Source of the DNA: Tistrella mobilis
GTDB taxonomy: Bacteria; Pseudomonadota; Alphaproteobacteria; Tistrellales; Tistrellaceae
Length of the DNA stretch: 64,000 bases
Assembly (NCBI RefSeq): GCF_041468085.1
Contig: NZ_CP121017.1
Span: 1,901,501-1,965,500, forward strand
Reading direction: 5' to 3'
The notes under the pieces were generated by a model, which did not search any database, was not told the origin of the DNA, and was given only the letters and a program-made list of their open reading frames with translations. Shown piece by piece: positions 44,277 to 52,316 of the stretch. The position numbers and the translations under genes were made by a program. Each line of letters starts with the position of its first letter. Position 1 is the stretch's first letter.

Positions 44277-45324
44277 CGAACCCCCGCTTCAGCTCGGCGG
44301 CATCGAGGTCACGGCCGATCACCACCAGGCGGCTGCGCCGGGTCTCTCCCTCGGCCCAGGGGCGGTCGAGCGTGCCTTCCGAGATCATGTGCACGCCCTG
44401 CAGGACGAAGCGCCGGTTCTGGCCGGCGAAGTTCAGGATGCCCTTGAAGCGCAGGATGTCCTGGCCCTTGGTCATCAGCAGCATGCTGAGCCAGCTTTCG
44501 AACAGGGTCTTGTCCAGCGGCTGATCGGTGGTCAGCGACAGGCTGGAGATCGACAGATCGTGGTCGTGGGCCAGCACGCCCGGGGTGGCCGGGGCGTGAT
44601 CATGGTCGTGGTCATGATCATGATCATGATGGTCATGGCCGTGATCATGATCGTGGTGGTGATGATGGTGGTGGTCGTCGCCTCCGCTCAGGAACTCCGG
44701 CTCCAGCGCCAGCGCCCGCTTCAGATCGAAGGCACCACGGCCGAGAATCGCCTCCAGCGCCACATTGCTGCGCTCGGTGCGGTGGATCTGTGCCAGCGGA
44801 TTCAGCCGGCGGATGGTGGCTTCCACCCGCGCCAGCGTGTCGGCATCGACCAGATCGGTCTTGTTGAGCACGATGATATCGGCGAAGGCCACCTGTTGGG
44901 CGGCTTCCGGCGCATCGACCAGGCGCTTTTCAAGGTTCAGCGCGTCGACCACCGTCACCACGCCGTCCAGCTGGGTGCGGCTGGCGATGTCGCGGTCCAG
45001 GAAGAAGGTCTGGGCGACCGGTGCGGGTTCGGCAAGGCCGGTGGTCTCGATCAGGATGCCGTCGAGATTGCCCGAGCGCTTGAGCAGGGCACCGACGATC
45101 CGGATCAGATCGCCACGCACCGTGCAGCACAGGCAGCCATTGTTCATGGTGAAGACTTCCTCGTCCGCGTCCACGACGAGGTCGCCGTCGATGCCGATCT
45201 CGCCGAACTCGTTGACGATGACGGCATATTTGCGGCCATGCTGTTCGGTCAGGATACGGTTGAGCAGCGTGGTCTTGCCGGCCCCCAGATAACCGGTGAG
45301 CACGGTGACGGGAATCTTTTCCAT
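44260..45324 (-). CDS. CobW/COG0523-family metallochaperone GTPase with His/Asp-rich loop
   Basis: The 354-residue protein has [11 protein letters not shown] (Walker A, residues 11-21), the CobW signature GCLCC with Cys64, Cys66 and Cys67, and the NKTDLVD guanine-specificity motif. Between the GTPase and the C-terminal CobW_C domain sits a run of alternating His and Asp of about 30 residues, which probably binds zinc. Members deliver zinc or cobalt to client proteins in the cytoplasm. The start at 45324 fits the conserved N-terminus; the longer open frame does not. No Zur-like box is visible in the upstream 250 bases, so zinc regulation is not shown. A WD40 gene overlaps its 3' end. Confidence 0.9.
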   Translation of the reverse strand: MEKIPVTVLTGYLGAGKTTLLNRILTEQHGRKYAVIVNEFGEIGIDGDLVVDADEEVFTMNNGCLCCTVRGDLIRIVGALLKRSGNLDGILIETTGLAEPAPVAQTFFLDRDIASRTQLDGVVTVVDALNLEKRLVDAPEAAQQVAFADIIVLNKTDLVDADTLARVEATIRRLNPLAQIHRTERSNVALEAILGRGAFDLKRALALEPEFLSGGDDHHHHHHHDHDHGHDHHDHDHDHDHDHAPATPGVLAHDHDLSISSLSLTTDQPLDKTLFESWLSMLLMTKGQDILRFKGILNFAGQNRRFVLQGVHMISEGTLDRPWAEGETRRSRLVVIGRDLDAAELKRGFDGNVA

Positions 45325-45580
45325 GAGGTCCTCGGACGGGAGGGAGTGGTTCAGGCGTCGGATATGGCAGGTCCGGAGCGTCGCGCCAAGGCCGGGCTGT
45401 CCGCAAGGGCAAAGAGCATAGCACCCGTGCGGCCACGGTATCACCCGCCTTGTGCTCCGGACAGGTCGTCAGGCGGCGATGAAAGCCGAGATCGACGAAG
45501 CCCGGCCATGCGGCGTATGTTTCCCCAGAGCCCGCCACCGTCAGGCGGCGGGCAGGGACCGCCATTTCGGGAGCATCAGG

Positions 45581-46342
45581 ATGACCGACACCCGCAGCAC
45601 GCTCAGGATCGCCCTCGGCGCCGTCCTGATCCTTGGTGCCACGCTGTCCGGTGCGCCGACCTCCGCCACGGCGGCAACCACGGTGGCCTCGCCGGCGGCA
45701 GCGGTGCTCCAGACGCCCGATTTCGTGGCGCAGCTGGGCTATGTGGAGGGACATCTGCGGGTTGGCGGCGCGCTTTATGCCGATGGTCGGCGGGAGGAGG
45801 CGCTGGTCCATTTCCGCCACCCGGCCGGGCATATCTATCCGCTCATCGCGCCTTCGATCGCGGCGCGCGGCATCGCCGGGTTCGAGGCCGAGCTGGATGG
45901 CGTGCGCCGCGCGGCCGAAGCCGGCAAGCCTGCGGCCGAGGTCTCGGCGGCGATCGATGCCGTGATGGCGAAGCTGAAAGCGGCGGCGAGTTCGGTGCCG
46001 GTTGAAGAGCGCCGCGACATCCATACAGGCCTCAAGGTCGCGAGCCTGATGCTTGATACCGTCGCTGCCGAATACCGCCGGGCGATCACCGGCGGCCGGA
46101 TCACCGGTGCCGTCGGCTATCAGGACAGTCTGGGCTTCATGCAGGTGGTGATCGGCATCCTGCGCCAGGCCCAGCCGCGGTTTCAGGAGGCGGATCCCGA
46201 TCGCTGGAAGGCGGTGGCCGGCGATCTGCGCCAGCTGGCCCGGGCCTGGCCGTCGCTGGTGCCGCCGGCGGAGCCGGTGCTGTCGGCCGACGAGGTCGGC
46301 GCGTTGACCTCGCGCCTGCGCCTGGCACTCGACGGGTTCTGA
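45581..46342 (+). CDS. Uncharacterised alpha-helical periplasmic protein
   Basis: The 253-residue product has a Sec signal peptide (RIALGAVLILGATLSGAP) ending near residue 30, then an all-helical domain. Features include GYVEGHLRVGGALYADGRREEALVHFRHP, RDIHTGLKVASLMLDTVAAEYR and a C-terminal DSLGFMQVVIGIL region with further helices. It has a His set (H57-, HFRHP, GHIYP, DIHTG by eye) that might bind metal, and it resembles periplasmic helical domains associated with iron transport, but I cannot name a family. The ATG at 45581 is chosen because it begins the signal peptide. It is divergent from the CobW gene. Confidence 0.65.
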   Translation: MTDTRSTLRIALGAVLILGATLSGAPTSATAATTVASPAAAVLQTPDFVAQLGYVEGHLRVGGALYADGRREEALVHFRHPAGHIYPLIAPSIAARGIAGFEAELDGVRRAAEAGKPAAEVSAAIDAVMAKLKAAASSVPVEERRDIHTGLKVASLMLDTVAAEYRRAITGGRITGAVGYQDSLGFMQVVIGILRQAQPRFQEADPDRWKAVAGDLRQLARAWPSLVPPAEPVLSADEVGALTSRLRLALDGF

Positions 46343-46350
46343 GGGCCCGG

Positions 46351-46497
46351 ATGAAGACCGCCCCTCGCGACGACAGCCGGCCCAGGGCCCGGCGACGCCC
46401 GAAACGCCGGCCCTGGCTCGCCTCGGCGGCCGTGCTGGTGCCTCTGGCTGCTGCGGGTGTACTGGCATTGATCCGCGGGCTCGACGGCCTGCACTGA
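46351..46497 (+). CDS. Small single-pass membrane protein, 48 residues
   Basis: An ATG 8 bases after the previous stop opens a 48-codon frame. The first 21 residues are strongly basic (Arg/Lys-rich) and the next 20 are hydrophobic (WLASAAVLVPLAAAGVLALI), so the N-terminus would stay inside. The size and context suggest a co-transcribed small membrane protein. The function is unknown, and chance remains possible in GC-rich DNA. Confidence 0.42.
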   Translation: MKTAPRDDSRPRARRRPKRRPWLASAAVLVPLAAAGVLALIRGLDGLH

Positions 46498-46501
46498 CCG
46501 A

Positions 46502-47143
46502 TCAGCCGGCGGCTTCGGCCGCCAGCCAGATGGCACCGGCCATGAGCGCCAGGCCCGCCCCGATATCGATGCGGGCGAGGCTGCGGGCCCCGAGTCTGCG
46601 GCCGAAGCGGCTGCCGGCCGCAGAGAGCATCACCCACCAGCCGAGCGACCCCAGGAAGACACCGACGGCCAGTGCCGCCGGCACCAGCGGAGCTGCCCCC
46701 GCGGGCGTGGCGCCGAGACCGAGCCCGGCGAAGAGGCCCGCGAAGCTCGCGATGGTCATGGGGTTGGAAAGGGTGAGCAGAAAGGCGCCGAGCACGTCGC
46801 GCCCGGCCCGGCCAGGATTGGCCGGCGGCCCCGCATCGCCGCTGGCAAGCACGGCCCGGCCGCGGCGCACCGCCCCCAGGCCGATCCACAGGATCAGGGC
46901 TGCCCCGGCGAGCTGCGGCCAGAGCGGGTCGATGGCGGCGATGCCGAGCGCGGCGCCGAGGCCGAAGGCTGCGATCACCGCATAGACGAAATCCGCCGCC
47001 GCCACCCCGAAGCCCGAGGCGAGCCCGGCCGTGAAGCCGCCGGTCACGGCGCGCCTGAGGCAGAGCAGGCCGACCGGCCCGACGGGGGCTGCGACCGCAA
47101 GGCCGAGGGCCATGCCGCGGAGGAGGGCATCGAGCGGCGTCAT
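46502..47143 (-). CDS. LysE-family amino-acid exporter
   Basis: The 213-residue membrane protein has about six helices and the LysE/RhtB opening PVGPVGLLCLRRAVTGGFTAGLASGFGVAAADFVYA. A second conserved part is NPMTIASFAGLFAGLG. It exports amino acids or related compounds from the cytoplasm. Its ATG overlaps the stop of an Lrp/AsnC regulator as ATGA, so the regulator likely senses an amino acid and controls export, as in LysG/LysE-type or Lrp/LysE pairs. Confidence 0.87.
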   Translation of the reverse strand: MTPLDALLRGMALGLAVAAPVGPVGLLCLRRAVTGGFTAGLASGFGVAAADFVYAVIAAFGLGAALGIAAIDPLWPQLAGAALILWIGLGAVRRGRAVLASGDAGPPANPGRAGRDVLGAFLLTLSNPMTIASFAGLFAGLGLGATPAGAAPLVPAALAVGVFLGSLGWWVMLSAAGSRFGRRLGARSLARIDIGAGLALMAGAIWLAAEAAG

Positions 47144-47640
47144 GACATCACCTCGGCCGGCGGCAGGCCGGGAAGGAGGCCGGGGGCATCCGGGAAGGGC
47201 GAGGGGACGCCGTCATCCTTGGGGGAGGAGAGGGCGATCATGCTGTGGCTGCGGATCAGCGCCCCGGTCGCCTTCAGCCGGCCGAGCAGGGCTTCGAGCC
47301 CCGCGATATCCGCCACCCGCACCTTGAGCAGATAGGACCAGTCGCCGGTGACGTGATGGCATTCAAGCACCGCCGGATCGGACCGCAGTGTCTCGACGAA
47401 TGCGGCTTCGACCGCAGGGCCGCCCAGCGCCACGAAGACGAAACCCAGCACGCCCCGGCCGATGGCCTCGGGCGCGACGCGTACGGTCATGCCCCGGATC
47501 ACCCCGCGTTCGGTCAGCCGGCGCACGCGGTCGTGCGCGGCCGAGGTGGAAAGCCCTGCGGCCTGCCCCAGCTCGGCCATCGGCGTGCGGGCATCGGCCT
47601 GAAGCCGGGCGATGATTTTCCGGTCGGCGTCGTCTATCAT
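47140..47640 (-). CDS. Lrp/AsnC family transcriptional regulator
   Basis: The 166-residue product starts with an AsnC-type helix-turn-helix (DADRKIIARLQADARTPMAELGQAAGLSTSAAHDRVRRLTERGVI). The RAM/ligand-binding domain (ECHHVTGDWSYLLKVRVADIAGLEALLGRL) follows. These regulators respond to amino acids and often control a neighbouring exporter, here LysE, with which it overlaps. An extra low-complexity tail of about 20 residues follows the usual domain. Confidence 0.9.
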   Translation of the reverse strand: MIDDADRKIIARLQADARTPMAELGQAAGLSTSAAHDRVRRLTERGVIRGMTVRVAPEAIGRGVLGFVFVALGGPAVEAAFVETLRSDPAVLECHHVTGDWSYLLKVRVADIAGLEALLGRLKATGALIRSHSMIALSSPKDDGVPSPFPDAPGLLPGLPPAEVMS

Positions 47641-47650
47641 CGGATGTTAT

Positions 47651-47680
47651 CCTGCATTATCCCATATATGCGGGATACTA
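47651..47680. promoter_or_regulatory. Possible Lrp operator and promoter region
   Basis: An AT-rich stretch right before the Lrp start holds ATCCC (47659-47663) and GGGAT (47672-47676) separated by ATATATGC. It would suit autoregulation by the Lrp-type protein. Confidence 0.45.
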
Positions 47681-47770
47681 TACGATGAACTTTCAAAATC
47701 AAACAGAACATCCGGCTCATGCGCCACCAGGCCGGATGAAATCCGGTGTCCTGCCGCCGGCCTTCATAAA

Positions 47771-47790
47771 TGAGAATGAGTTGCAATTGC
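47771..47790. promoter_or_regulatory. Putative Fur-type box before the haem receptor
   Basis: TGAGAATGAGTTGCAATTGC resembles classic Fur boxes and shares GAATGA-n(2-3)-GCAAT with the boxes at 9576 and 59960. It lies 236 bases before the preferred receptor start. Confidence 0.6.
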
Positions 47791-47932
47791 GCGAAACTCC
47801 GTTTAGGTTTCGGCGTGTGAGGCGGTTGCGACATGACGTCGCGATCGCTCCCCTAGAGCCAGCCACCCAGCATGGGGGCCGTTCCGCCGTTTGGTCGCGC
47901 TGCGGCCGGGGCGGCCCCCGTGCCAGGCAGCC

Positions 47933-47980
47933 AGTGCCCGCTCCCGGGCGTGGCGCCGCGCCCCGCCCGGGAGCGGCACT
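47933..47980 (+). promoter_or_regulatory. Strong hairpin in the haem receptor leader
   Basis: AGTGCC-C-GCTCCCGGGCG at 47933-47950 pairs with CGCCCGGGAGCGGCACT at 47964-47980, a 17-bp stem with a single bulged C and a GC-rich 13-base loop. No T tract follows, so a role in mRNA stability, translation or attenuation is more likely than simple termination. Confidence 0.6.
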
Positions 47981-48026
47981 GCGCCCGTCCGGTCTTAAAA
48001 GAACCGCCGTGAGAAGGCTTGGCCCC

Positions 48027-50099
48027 GTGTCGTTCTGCTTCGCACCCGACCAGCGCATTGATCGCCGACGGTTGTCGGCGCTTGCCCTGATGCTCGCCGC
48101 CGGTACAGCGCTTGCCGCCGGTACCGTGCCCCATCAAGCCGCTGCCGCCGATGCCGCCGGCCCGGCGCAGGAGGTGCAGCTTGCCGCCGGCCGCGCCCCG
48201 ATCGAACTCGATCCGGTGACCGTGCTCGGCACCCGGACCGAGAAGGCGGCAAGCGAGGTTCCGGCCTCGATCGGTGTCGTCGGCCAGGAAGAGATCAAGA
48301 TCCGCCAGGCCGATGATCTGGGCGATCTGGTCGACGATATGCCCGGCGTCGAGATGTCGGGCGGCCCGCGCCGCACCGCCATGCAGCCTGTGATCCGCGG
48401 CCTGACCGGAGAGCGGGTGGTGCTGCGGGTCGATGGTGCGCGCCAGAATTTCGAAAGCGGCCATCGCGGCCGGATCTTCATCGATCCCTCGCTGCTGGAG
48501 CGGGTGGAGGTGCGGCGCGGCCCTGCTTCCTCGCTCTATGGCAGCGGCGCCATCGGCGGCGTGATGGAGGTCGACACCCTCAGCCCCGGACGGTTCCTGG
48601 AAGAGGGTGAGCCCTGGGGCGGCGAGGTCGGTGTCAGCTGGGAAAGCAATGGCGACGGCTTCGGCGCCCATGCGATCGGCGCGACCCGGCTTGGCGCCAA
48701 TGCAGAAGCCCTGGTCGGCATCACCGGCTTCGATGCCGACGATCTTGAGAACGGCTCGGGCGAGACCATCCCCTATACCGCCGACGATGTCCGCAGCGGC
48801 CTGGCCAAGCTGGTCTTCCGGCCGGCCGAGGGCCATGAGCTGACGGCGTCTTACCTGCAGTTCCGCGACGACCACATCATCCCGTCGGCGGCCAATACCA
48901 ACACCAACAGCATCATCGTCGACCGCAAGACCGACCAGAAGACCATGACGCTCGGCTGGCGCTTCGACGGCAACGGCAACCCCTGGTTCGATCTGGACGC
49001 GAAGGTCTACCGCACCGAGACCGCGCTGGAAGAGCGCCGGACCGATACCGGCCGCTTCGACGAGACCGATCTTGCGACCACCGGCATCGACATCGCCAAC
49101 ACCAGCCGCTTCCAGCCAGGCGGTTTCGGCAGCCATGCGGTGACCTATGGTGTCGAGGCCTATCGCGATGATCAGGACGGCAAGCGTGACGGCGGCGCCC
49201 GGCCGCAATATCCGGATGCGCAGCAGGACATTTTCGGCCTGTTCATCCAGGACGAGATCGTGTTCTTCGAACGCCTGACCTTCACGCCGGGCGTGCGCTA
49301 CGACCGCTTCGACCGCGAGGCGGATGGCCTGGACAGCAAGTCCGACGATGCCGTCAGCCCGTCGATCTCGGTCGCCTATGCGGTGACGCCCTGGCTGAAG
49401 GCCTATGCCAGCTATGCCGAAGCTTTCCGCGCGCCCTCGCTGACCGAGCTTTATGCCACGGGTCAGCACTTCCCCGGCAATAACTTTGAAGCCAACCCCG
49501 ATCTGCGGCCGGAGACGGCAAAGAACAAGGAAATCGGCCTCACCCTGTCGGAGGATGGCATCCTGGTTCAGGGCGACCGCCTCACCGGGCGGGTTGCGAT
49601 CTTCCGCAATGACGTCGAAGATTTCATCGAGCAGATCGTCGACTTCCGGGGCGGCAGGACAACGCGTGACAACGTCCAGGATGCCAGGCTGGAAGGCGTG
49701 GAGGTTGAACTCGCCTATGACGCGCCGCTGTGGTTCGCGACCTTCGGGGCCGCGCGCATCCGTGGCGACGACCGGACCGAGGGTGATCCGCTGGGCGGCC
49801 TGCCGGGCGACAAGGTGTCGCTGGGCGGCGGCCTGAAGTTCATGGGCGGCGATGTGGTGACCGGCTGGCGCCTGGTCGCTCACGACAAACAGGACCGGAT
49901 CGCCAATGGCGAGACGGTGACCCCGGGCTATGCCGTCCATGACGCCTGGATCAGCTTTCAGCCGTCGGATGGCGGCCTGCGCGGGGCGCGCTTCGACCTG
50001 GCCGTCGACAATGTCTTCGACAAGACTTATCGCCAGGCGCTGTCGGAACTGGACGATCCGGGACGGACCGTCAAGCTGACCGCTGCCTATCGCTTCTGA
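48027..50099 (+). CDS. TonB-dependent haem/haemoglobin receptor
   Basis: From the GTG at 48027 the protein has 690 residues. GAGAAGG lies 9 bases upstream of that codon, and a signal peptide (RRRLSALALMLAAGTALAAG) follows directly. The TonB-box area is DPVTVLGTRTE and the plug holds VEVRRGPASSLYGSGAIGGVMEVDT. Haem receptor hallmarks are present: the FRAP box (EAFRAPSLTELY), a His in GQHFPGN, and the NPDL box (EANPDLRPE). The barrel ends in Phe. It should import haem or haem from haemoglobin, powered by TonB, and pass it to the HmuTUV system encoded next. Iron control is suggested by the Fur-like box in the leader. Confidence 0.9.
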   Translation: MSFCFAPDQRIDRRRLSALALMLAAGTALAAGTVPHQAAAADAAGPAQEVQLAAGRAPIELDPVTVLGTRTEKAASEVPASIGVVGQEEIKIRQADDLGDLVDDMPGVEMSGGPRRTAMQPVIRGLTGERVVLRVDGARQNFESGHRGRIFIDPSLLERVEVRRGPASSLYGSGAIGGVMEVDTLSPGRFLEEGEPWGGEVGVSWESNGDGFGAHAIGATRLGANAEALVGITGFDADDLENGSGETIPYTADDVRSGLAKLVFRPAEGHELTASYLQFRDDHIIPSAANTNTNSIIVDRKTDQKTMTLGWRFDGNGNPWFDLDAKVYRTETALEERRTDTGRFDETDLATTGIDIANTSRFQPGGFGSHAVTYGVEAYRDDQDGKRDGGARPQYPDAQQDIFGLFIQDEIVFFERLTFTPGVRYDRFDREADGLDSKSDDAVSPSISVAYAVTPWLKAYASYAEAFRAPSLTELYATGQHFPGNNFEANPDLRPETAKNKEIGLTLSEDGILVQGDRLTGRVAIFRNDVEDFIEQIVDFRGGRTTRDNVQDARLEGVEVELAYDAPLWFATFGAARIRGDDRTEGDPLGGLPGDKVSLGGGLKFMGGDVVTGWRLVAHDKQDRIANGETVTPGYAVHDAWISFQPSDGGLRGARFDLAVDNVFDKTYRQALSELDDPGRTVKLTAAYRF

Positions 50100-50146
50100 T
50101 CCGACCCGCCGTTCTTAGCGGAACGACCCGACAAGGACCGCCGATC

Positions 50147-50344
50147 ATGCACACCGAACCCGCGGACGTCCGTATCGAGGCCGAGACCGGCCACCGCTCA
50201 CCATCGCGCACCGGCCCGGGCGGGCCGGCCAGCCTTGACAGCCATGCGCTGCTCGGCACCGCGGGTGAGGTGCTGATCGCGCATTGCGGCGAGACCTACC
50301 GTCTGCGCCGCACAAGACAGAACAAGCTGATTTTGACCAAGTGA
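50147..50344 (+). CDS. hemP: HemP/HmuP family haem-uptake regulator
   Basis: The 65-residue protein ends with the HemP signature: HALLGTAGEVLIAHCGETYRLR followed by TRQNKLILTK. In Bradyrhizobium and Burkholderia, HmuP/HemP proteins act as co-activators needed for expression of the haem receptor gene. The N-terminal 30 residues are charged and probably disordered. The gene sits between the haem receptor and hmuS, the usual place. An AAGGA sequence precedes the ATG. Confidence 0.85.
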   Translation: MHTEPADVRIEAETGHRSPSRTGPGGPASLDSHALLGTAGEVLIAHCGETYRLRRTRQNKLILTK

Positions 50345-50354
50345 GGCGAATGAG

Positions 50355-51416
50355 ATGACCATGCCCTCCATCGATCAGAGCGCCGATCTTGCCGCCCGCC
50401 GGGCGGCCCTTGCCGCGTCAGAGCCGGGGCTGCGTGTCCGGGACCAGGCCGCCCGTCTGGGCGTGTCGGAAGGTGAACTCGTGGCATCCGGCATCGGCAG
50501 CAACGTCATTCTTCTGGATGCCGAGCCGGGTGATCTGATCCGGGCCGTCGAGAGCCTGGGTCCGGTGATGGCGCTGACCCGCAACGAGCATGCGGTGCAC
50601 GAGATCGTCGGCACTTACGGCAATGTGTCGCTCGGCGCCCATGCCGGTCTGGTCATCAACAAGCCGATCGACCTGCGCCTGTTTCTGAACCGTTGGTTCG
50701 CGAGCCTGGTGGTCGAGGAGGCCCGCGGCGACACGACGCTGTCGAGCCTGCAGTTCTTCGATCGCCATGGCGTCGCCATGCACAAGATCTATCTGCGCCC
50801 CGAAAGCGACCGTGCCGCCTGGGCAGCGCTGATCGAGGCGAAGCGTGCCGCGGTGCAGGTGCCGCCGGCCTTCGAGACGGCGCCCGAGGCCGAGGAGATC
50901 CCGGCCGATGCGCCGGCCGGTTTCGATGCCGGTTCCTTCCTGTCGGATTGGGAGCATCTGGCCGATACGCACGATTTCCTGCCGATGCTGAAGCGCCATG
51001 GCGTCTCTCGCCCGGCGGCGCTGAAGCTGGCCGAGGGCCGCTTTGCCCGCAGGCTTTCGCAGGGGGCGTTCCGTGCGGCGCTGGAGGCTGCGGCGCGCGA
51101 CCAGGTGAAGATCATGATCTTCGTGCCCAATCCGGGCTGCATCCAGATCTCGGGCGGGACCATCCATCGCGTGGAACCGCGCGGGCCCTGGATCAACATC
51201 CTGGACCCGGGCTTCAACCTGCATGTCCGCGAAGACCATATCGCCGCCGCCTGGCAGGTCGACAAGCCGACCGTCGACGGCACGGTCACGGCGGTCGAGC
51301 TTTATGACGAGGCGGGTGAGCTGTTCCTGATCATGGTCGGCGTGCGCGAAACCGGCGTACCCGAGCTGCCCGAATGGCGTGCCCTGGTCCATGCCCTGCC
51401 GGGGGTGGCCGGCTGA
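50355..51416 (+). CDS. hmuS: Haem-degrading/trafficking factor HmuS
   Basis: The 353-residue product has the duplicated HemS/ChuS fold. RNEHAVHEIVGTYGNVSLG is in the first half and CIQISGGTIHRVEP with WINILDPGFNLHVREDHI in the second. HemS-type proteins receive haem from the ABC importer in the cytoplasm and either store it or open the ring to release iron. The gene follows hemP by 10 bases and overlaps hmuT as TGATG. Confidence 0.92.
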   Translation: MTMPSIDQSADLAARRAALAASEPGLRVRDQAARLGVSEGELVASGIGSNVILLDAEPGDLIRAVESLGPVMALTRNEHAVHEIVGTYGNVSLGAHAGLVINKPIDLRLFLNRWFASLVVEEARGDTTLSSLQFFDRHGVAMHKIYLRPESDRAAWAALIEAKRAAVQVPPAFETAPEAEEIPADAPAGFDAGSFLSDWEHLADTHDFLPMLKRHGVSRPAALKLAEGRFARRLSQGAFRAALEAAARDQVKIMIFVPNPGCIQISGGTIHRVEPRGPWINILDPGFNLHVREDHIAAAWQVDKPTVDGTVTAVELYDEAGELFLIMVGVRETGVPELPEWRALVHALPGVAG

Positions 51417-52312
51417 TGCGCCCGGCCGACCTGAACCGGCGGCGGTTCCTGGCAGGCACCGCTGCGCTGGGGCTTGGTGGCGCCGTCGCCGGCCTGGTCG
51501 GCCGCGCCGCCTTCGCAGCCGGTCCTGCGGCATCGGACAGGCTGGTGACCATCGGGGCCGCCGTCACCGAAACCGTCTGGGCGCTGGGGGCGGGGGATCG
51601 CATCGTTGCGGTCGACACCACCAGCCAGAGCCCGGCCGAGGTCATGAAACTGCCCAAGGTCGGCTATATGCGCACGCTGGCCGCCGAAGGGCTGATCGCA
51701 ACCGGCGCCACCCGGGTGATCGCGGATGACGGGGCGGGCCCGGCTTCGACACTCGATCAGGTGCGCGCGGCAGGCATCGACGTGCGGATGATCCATTCCG
51801 CGACCCGGATCGACGAGGTCGAGGCGGCGATCATGGCCGTGGGCCGGGCCGTCGGGCTGGAAGGCCCGGCCGGAGAGCTTGGCCGGACGGTCGCCGCCGA
51901 TCTCGCCGGTCTGGCGGCGATGGCGCAGACCCGCGGGCATCACCCGTCGGTGATGTGCGTGATCGGCATCGGTAATTCCGGGCTGATGGCTGCCGGGCGC
52001 GATACCGCGGCCGCTGCCGTGATCCGGCTGGCCGGTGGCCGCAATGCCTTCGACGAGGTGGCCGACTACGCCCCGGTTTCGGCCGAGGCGGCTGCCGCCT
52101 CGGCACCCGAGGTTCTGGTCATGCCCGAACATGCCATCACCCGCATGGGCGGCCGCGATGCCATCCTGAACCTGCCGCAGCTCAGGCTGACGCCGGCGGC
52201 GCAGGCCGGCCGGCTGCTGGCGATCGACGGCCGGGCGCTTGCCGGTCTCGGCCCTTCCACCGCCCGCATCGCCGCCGGCTTCGCCGCCGAGCTCGACCGG
52301 GCCGGGGTCTGA
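51416..52312 (+). CDS. hmuT: Periplasmic haem-binding protein HmuT
   Basis: The 298-residue protein is a type III periplasmic binding protein. Its N-terminus holds NRRRFLAG followed by a hydrophobic stretch, consistent with a Tat-type signal peptide. The domain begins RLVTIGAAVTETVWALGAGDRIVAVD. VGYMRTLAAEGLIATG matches the conserved haem-site region that contains Tyr and Arg-adjacent residues in HmuT. It carries haem to the HmuUV importer. The ATG at 51416 overlaps the hmuS stop and is preferred over an earlier in-frame ATG at 51374. Confidence 0.9.
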   Translation: MRPADLNRRRFLAGTAALGLGGAVAGLVGRAAFAAGPAASDRLVTIGAAVTETVWALGAGDRIVAVDTTSQSPAEVMKLPKVGYMRTLAAEGLIATGATRVIADDGAGPASTLDQVRAAGIDVRMIHSATRIDEVEAAIMAVGRAVGLEGPAGELGRTVAADLAGLAAMAQTRGHHPSVMCVIGIGNSGLMAAGRDTAAAAVIRLAGGRNAFDEVADYAPVSAEAAAASAPEVLVMPEHAITRMGGRDAILNLPQLRLTPAAQAGRLLAIDGRALAGLGPSTARIAAGFAAELDRAGV

Positions 52313-52316
52313 GACC

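Larger units (their letters stand above)
47641..48026 (+). other. Long leader region of the haem receptor gene
   Basis: An open frame crosses this area but has no receptor-like sequence until 48027. The region contains the Lrp operator candidate, a Fur-like box and a strong hairpin. It is best read as promoter plus a 5' untranslated leader of roughly 200 bases. Confidence 0.65.

Noticed and set aside
42792..44447. Plus-strand open frame of 551 codons crossing the autotransporter end and the WD40 gene
   Set aside because: It spans a terminator hairpin and two real genes and shows no recognisable sequence.
47685..48026. N-terminal extension of the haem receptor from the earliest ATG
   Set aside because: It would place a Fur-like box and a strong hairpin inside the coding region and put 114 residues before the signal peptide. 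A GTG with GAGAAGG at 48027 fits better.
47853..49940. Minus-strand open frame of 695 codons opposite the haem receptor
   Set aside because: Typical shadow frame of GC-rich DNA. The plus-strand product has FRAP and NPDL boxes and a signal peptide.
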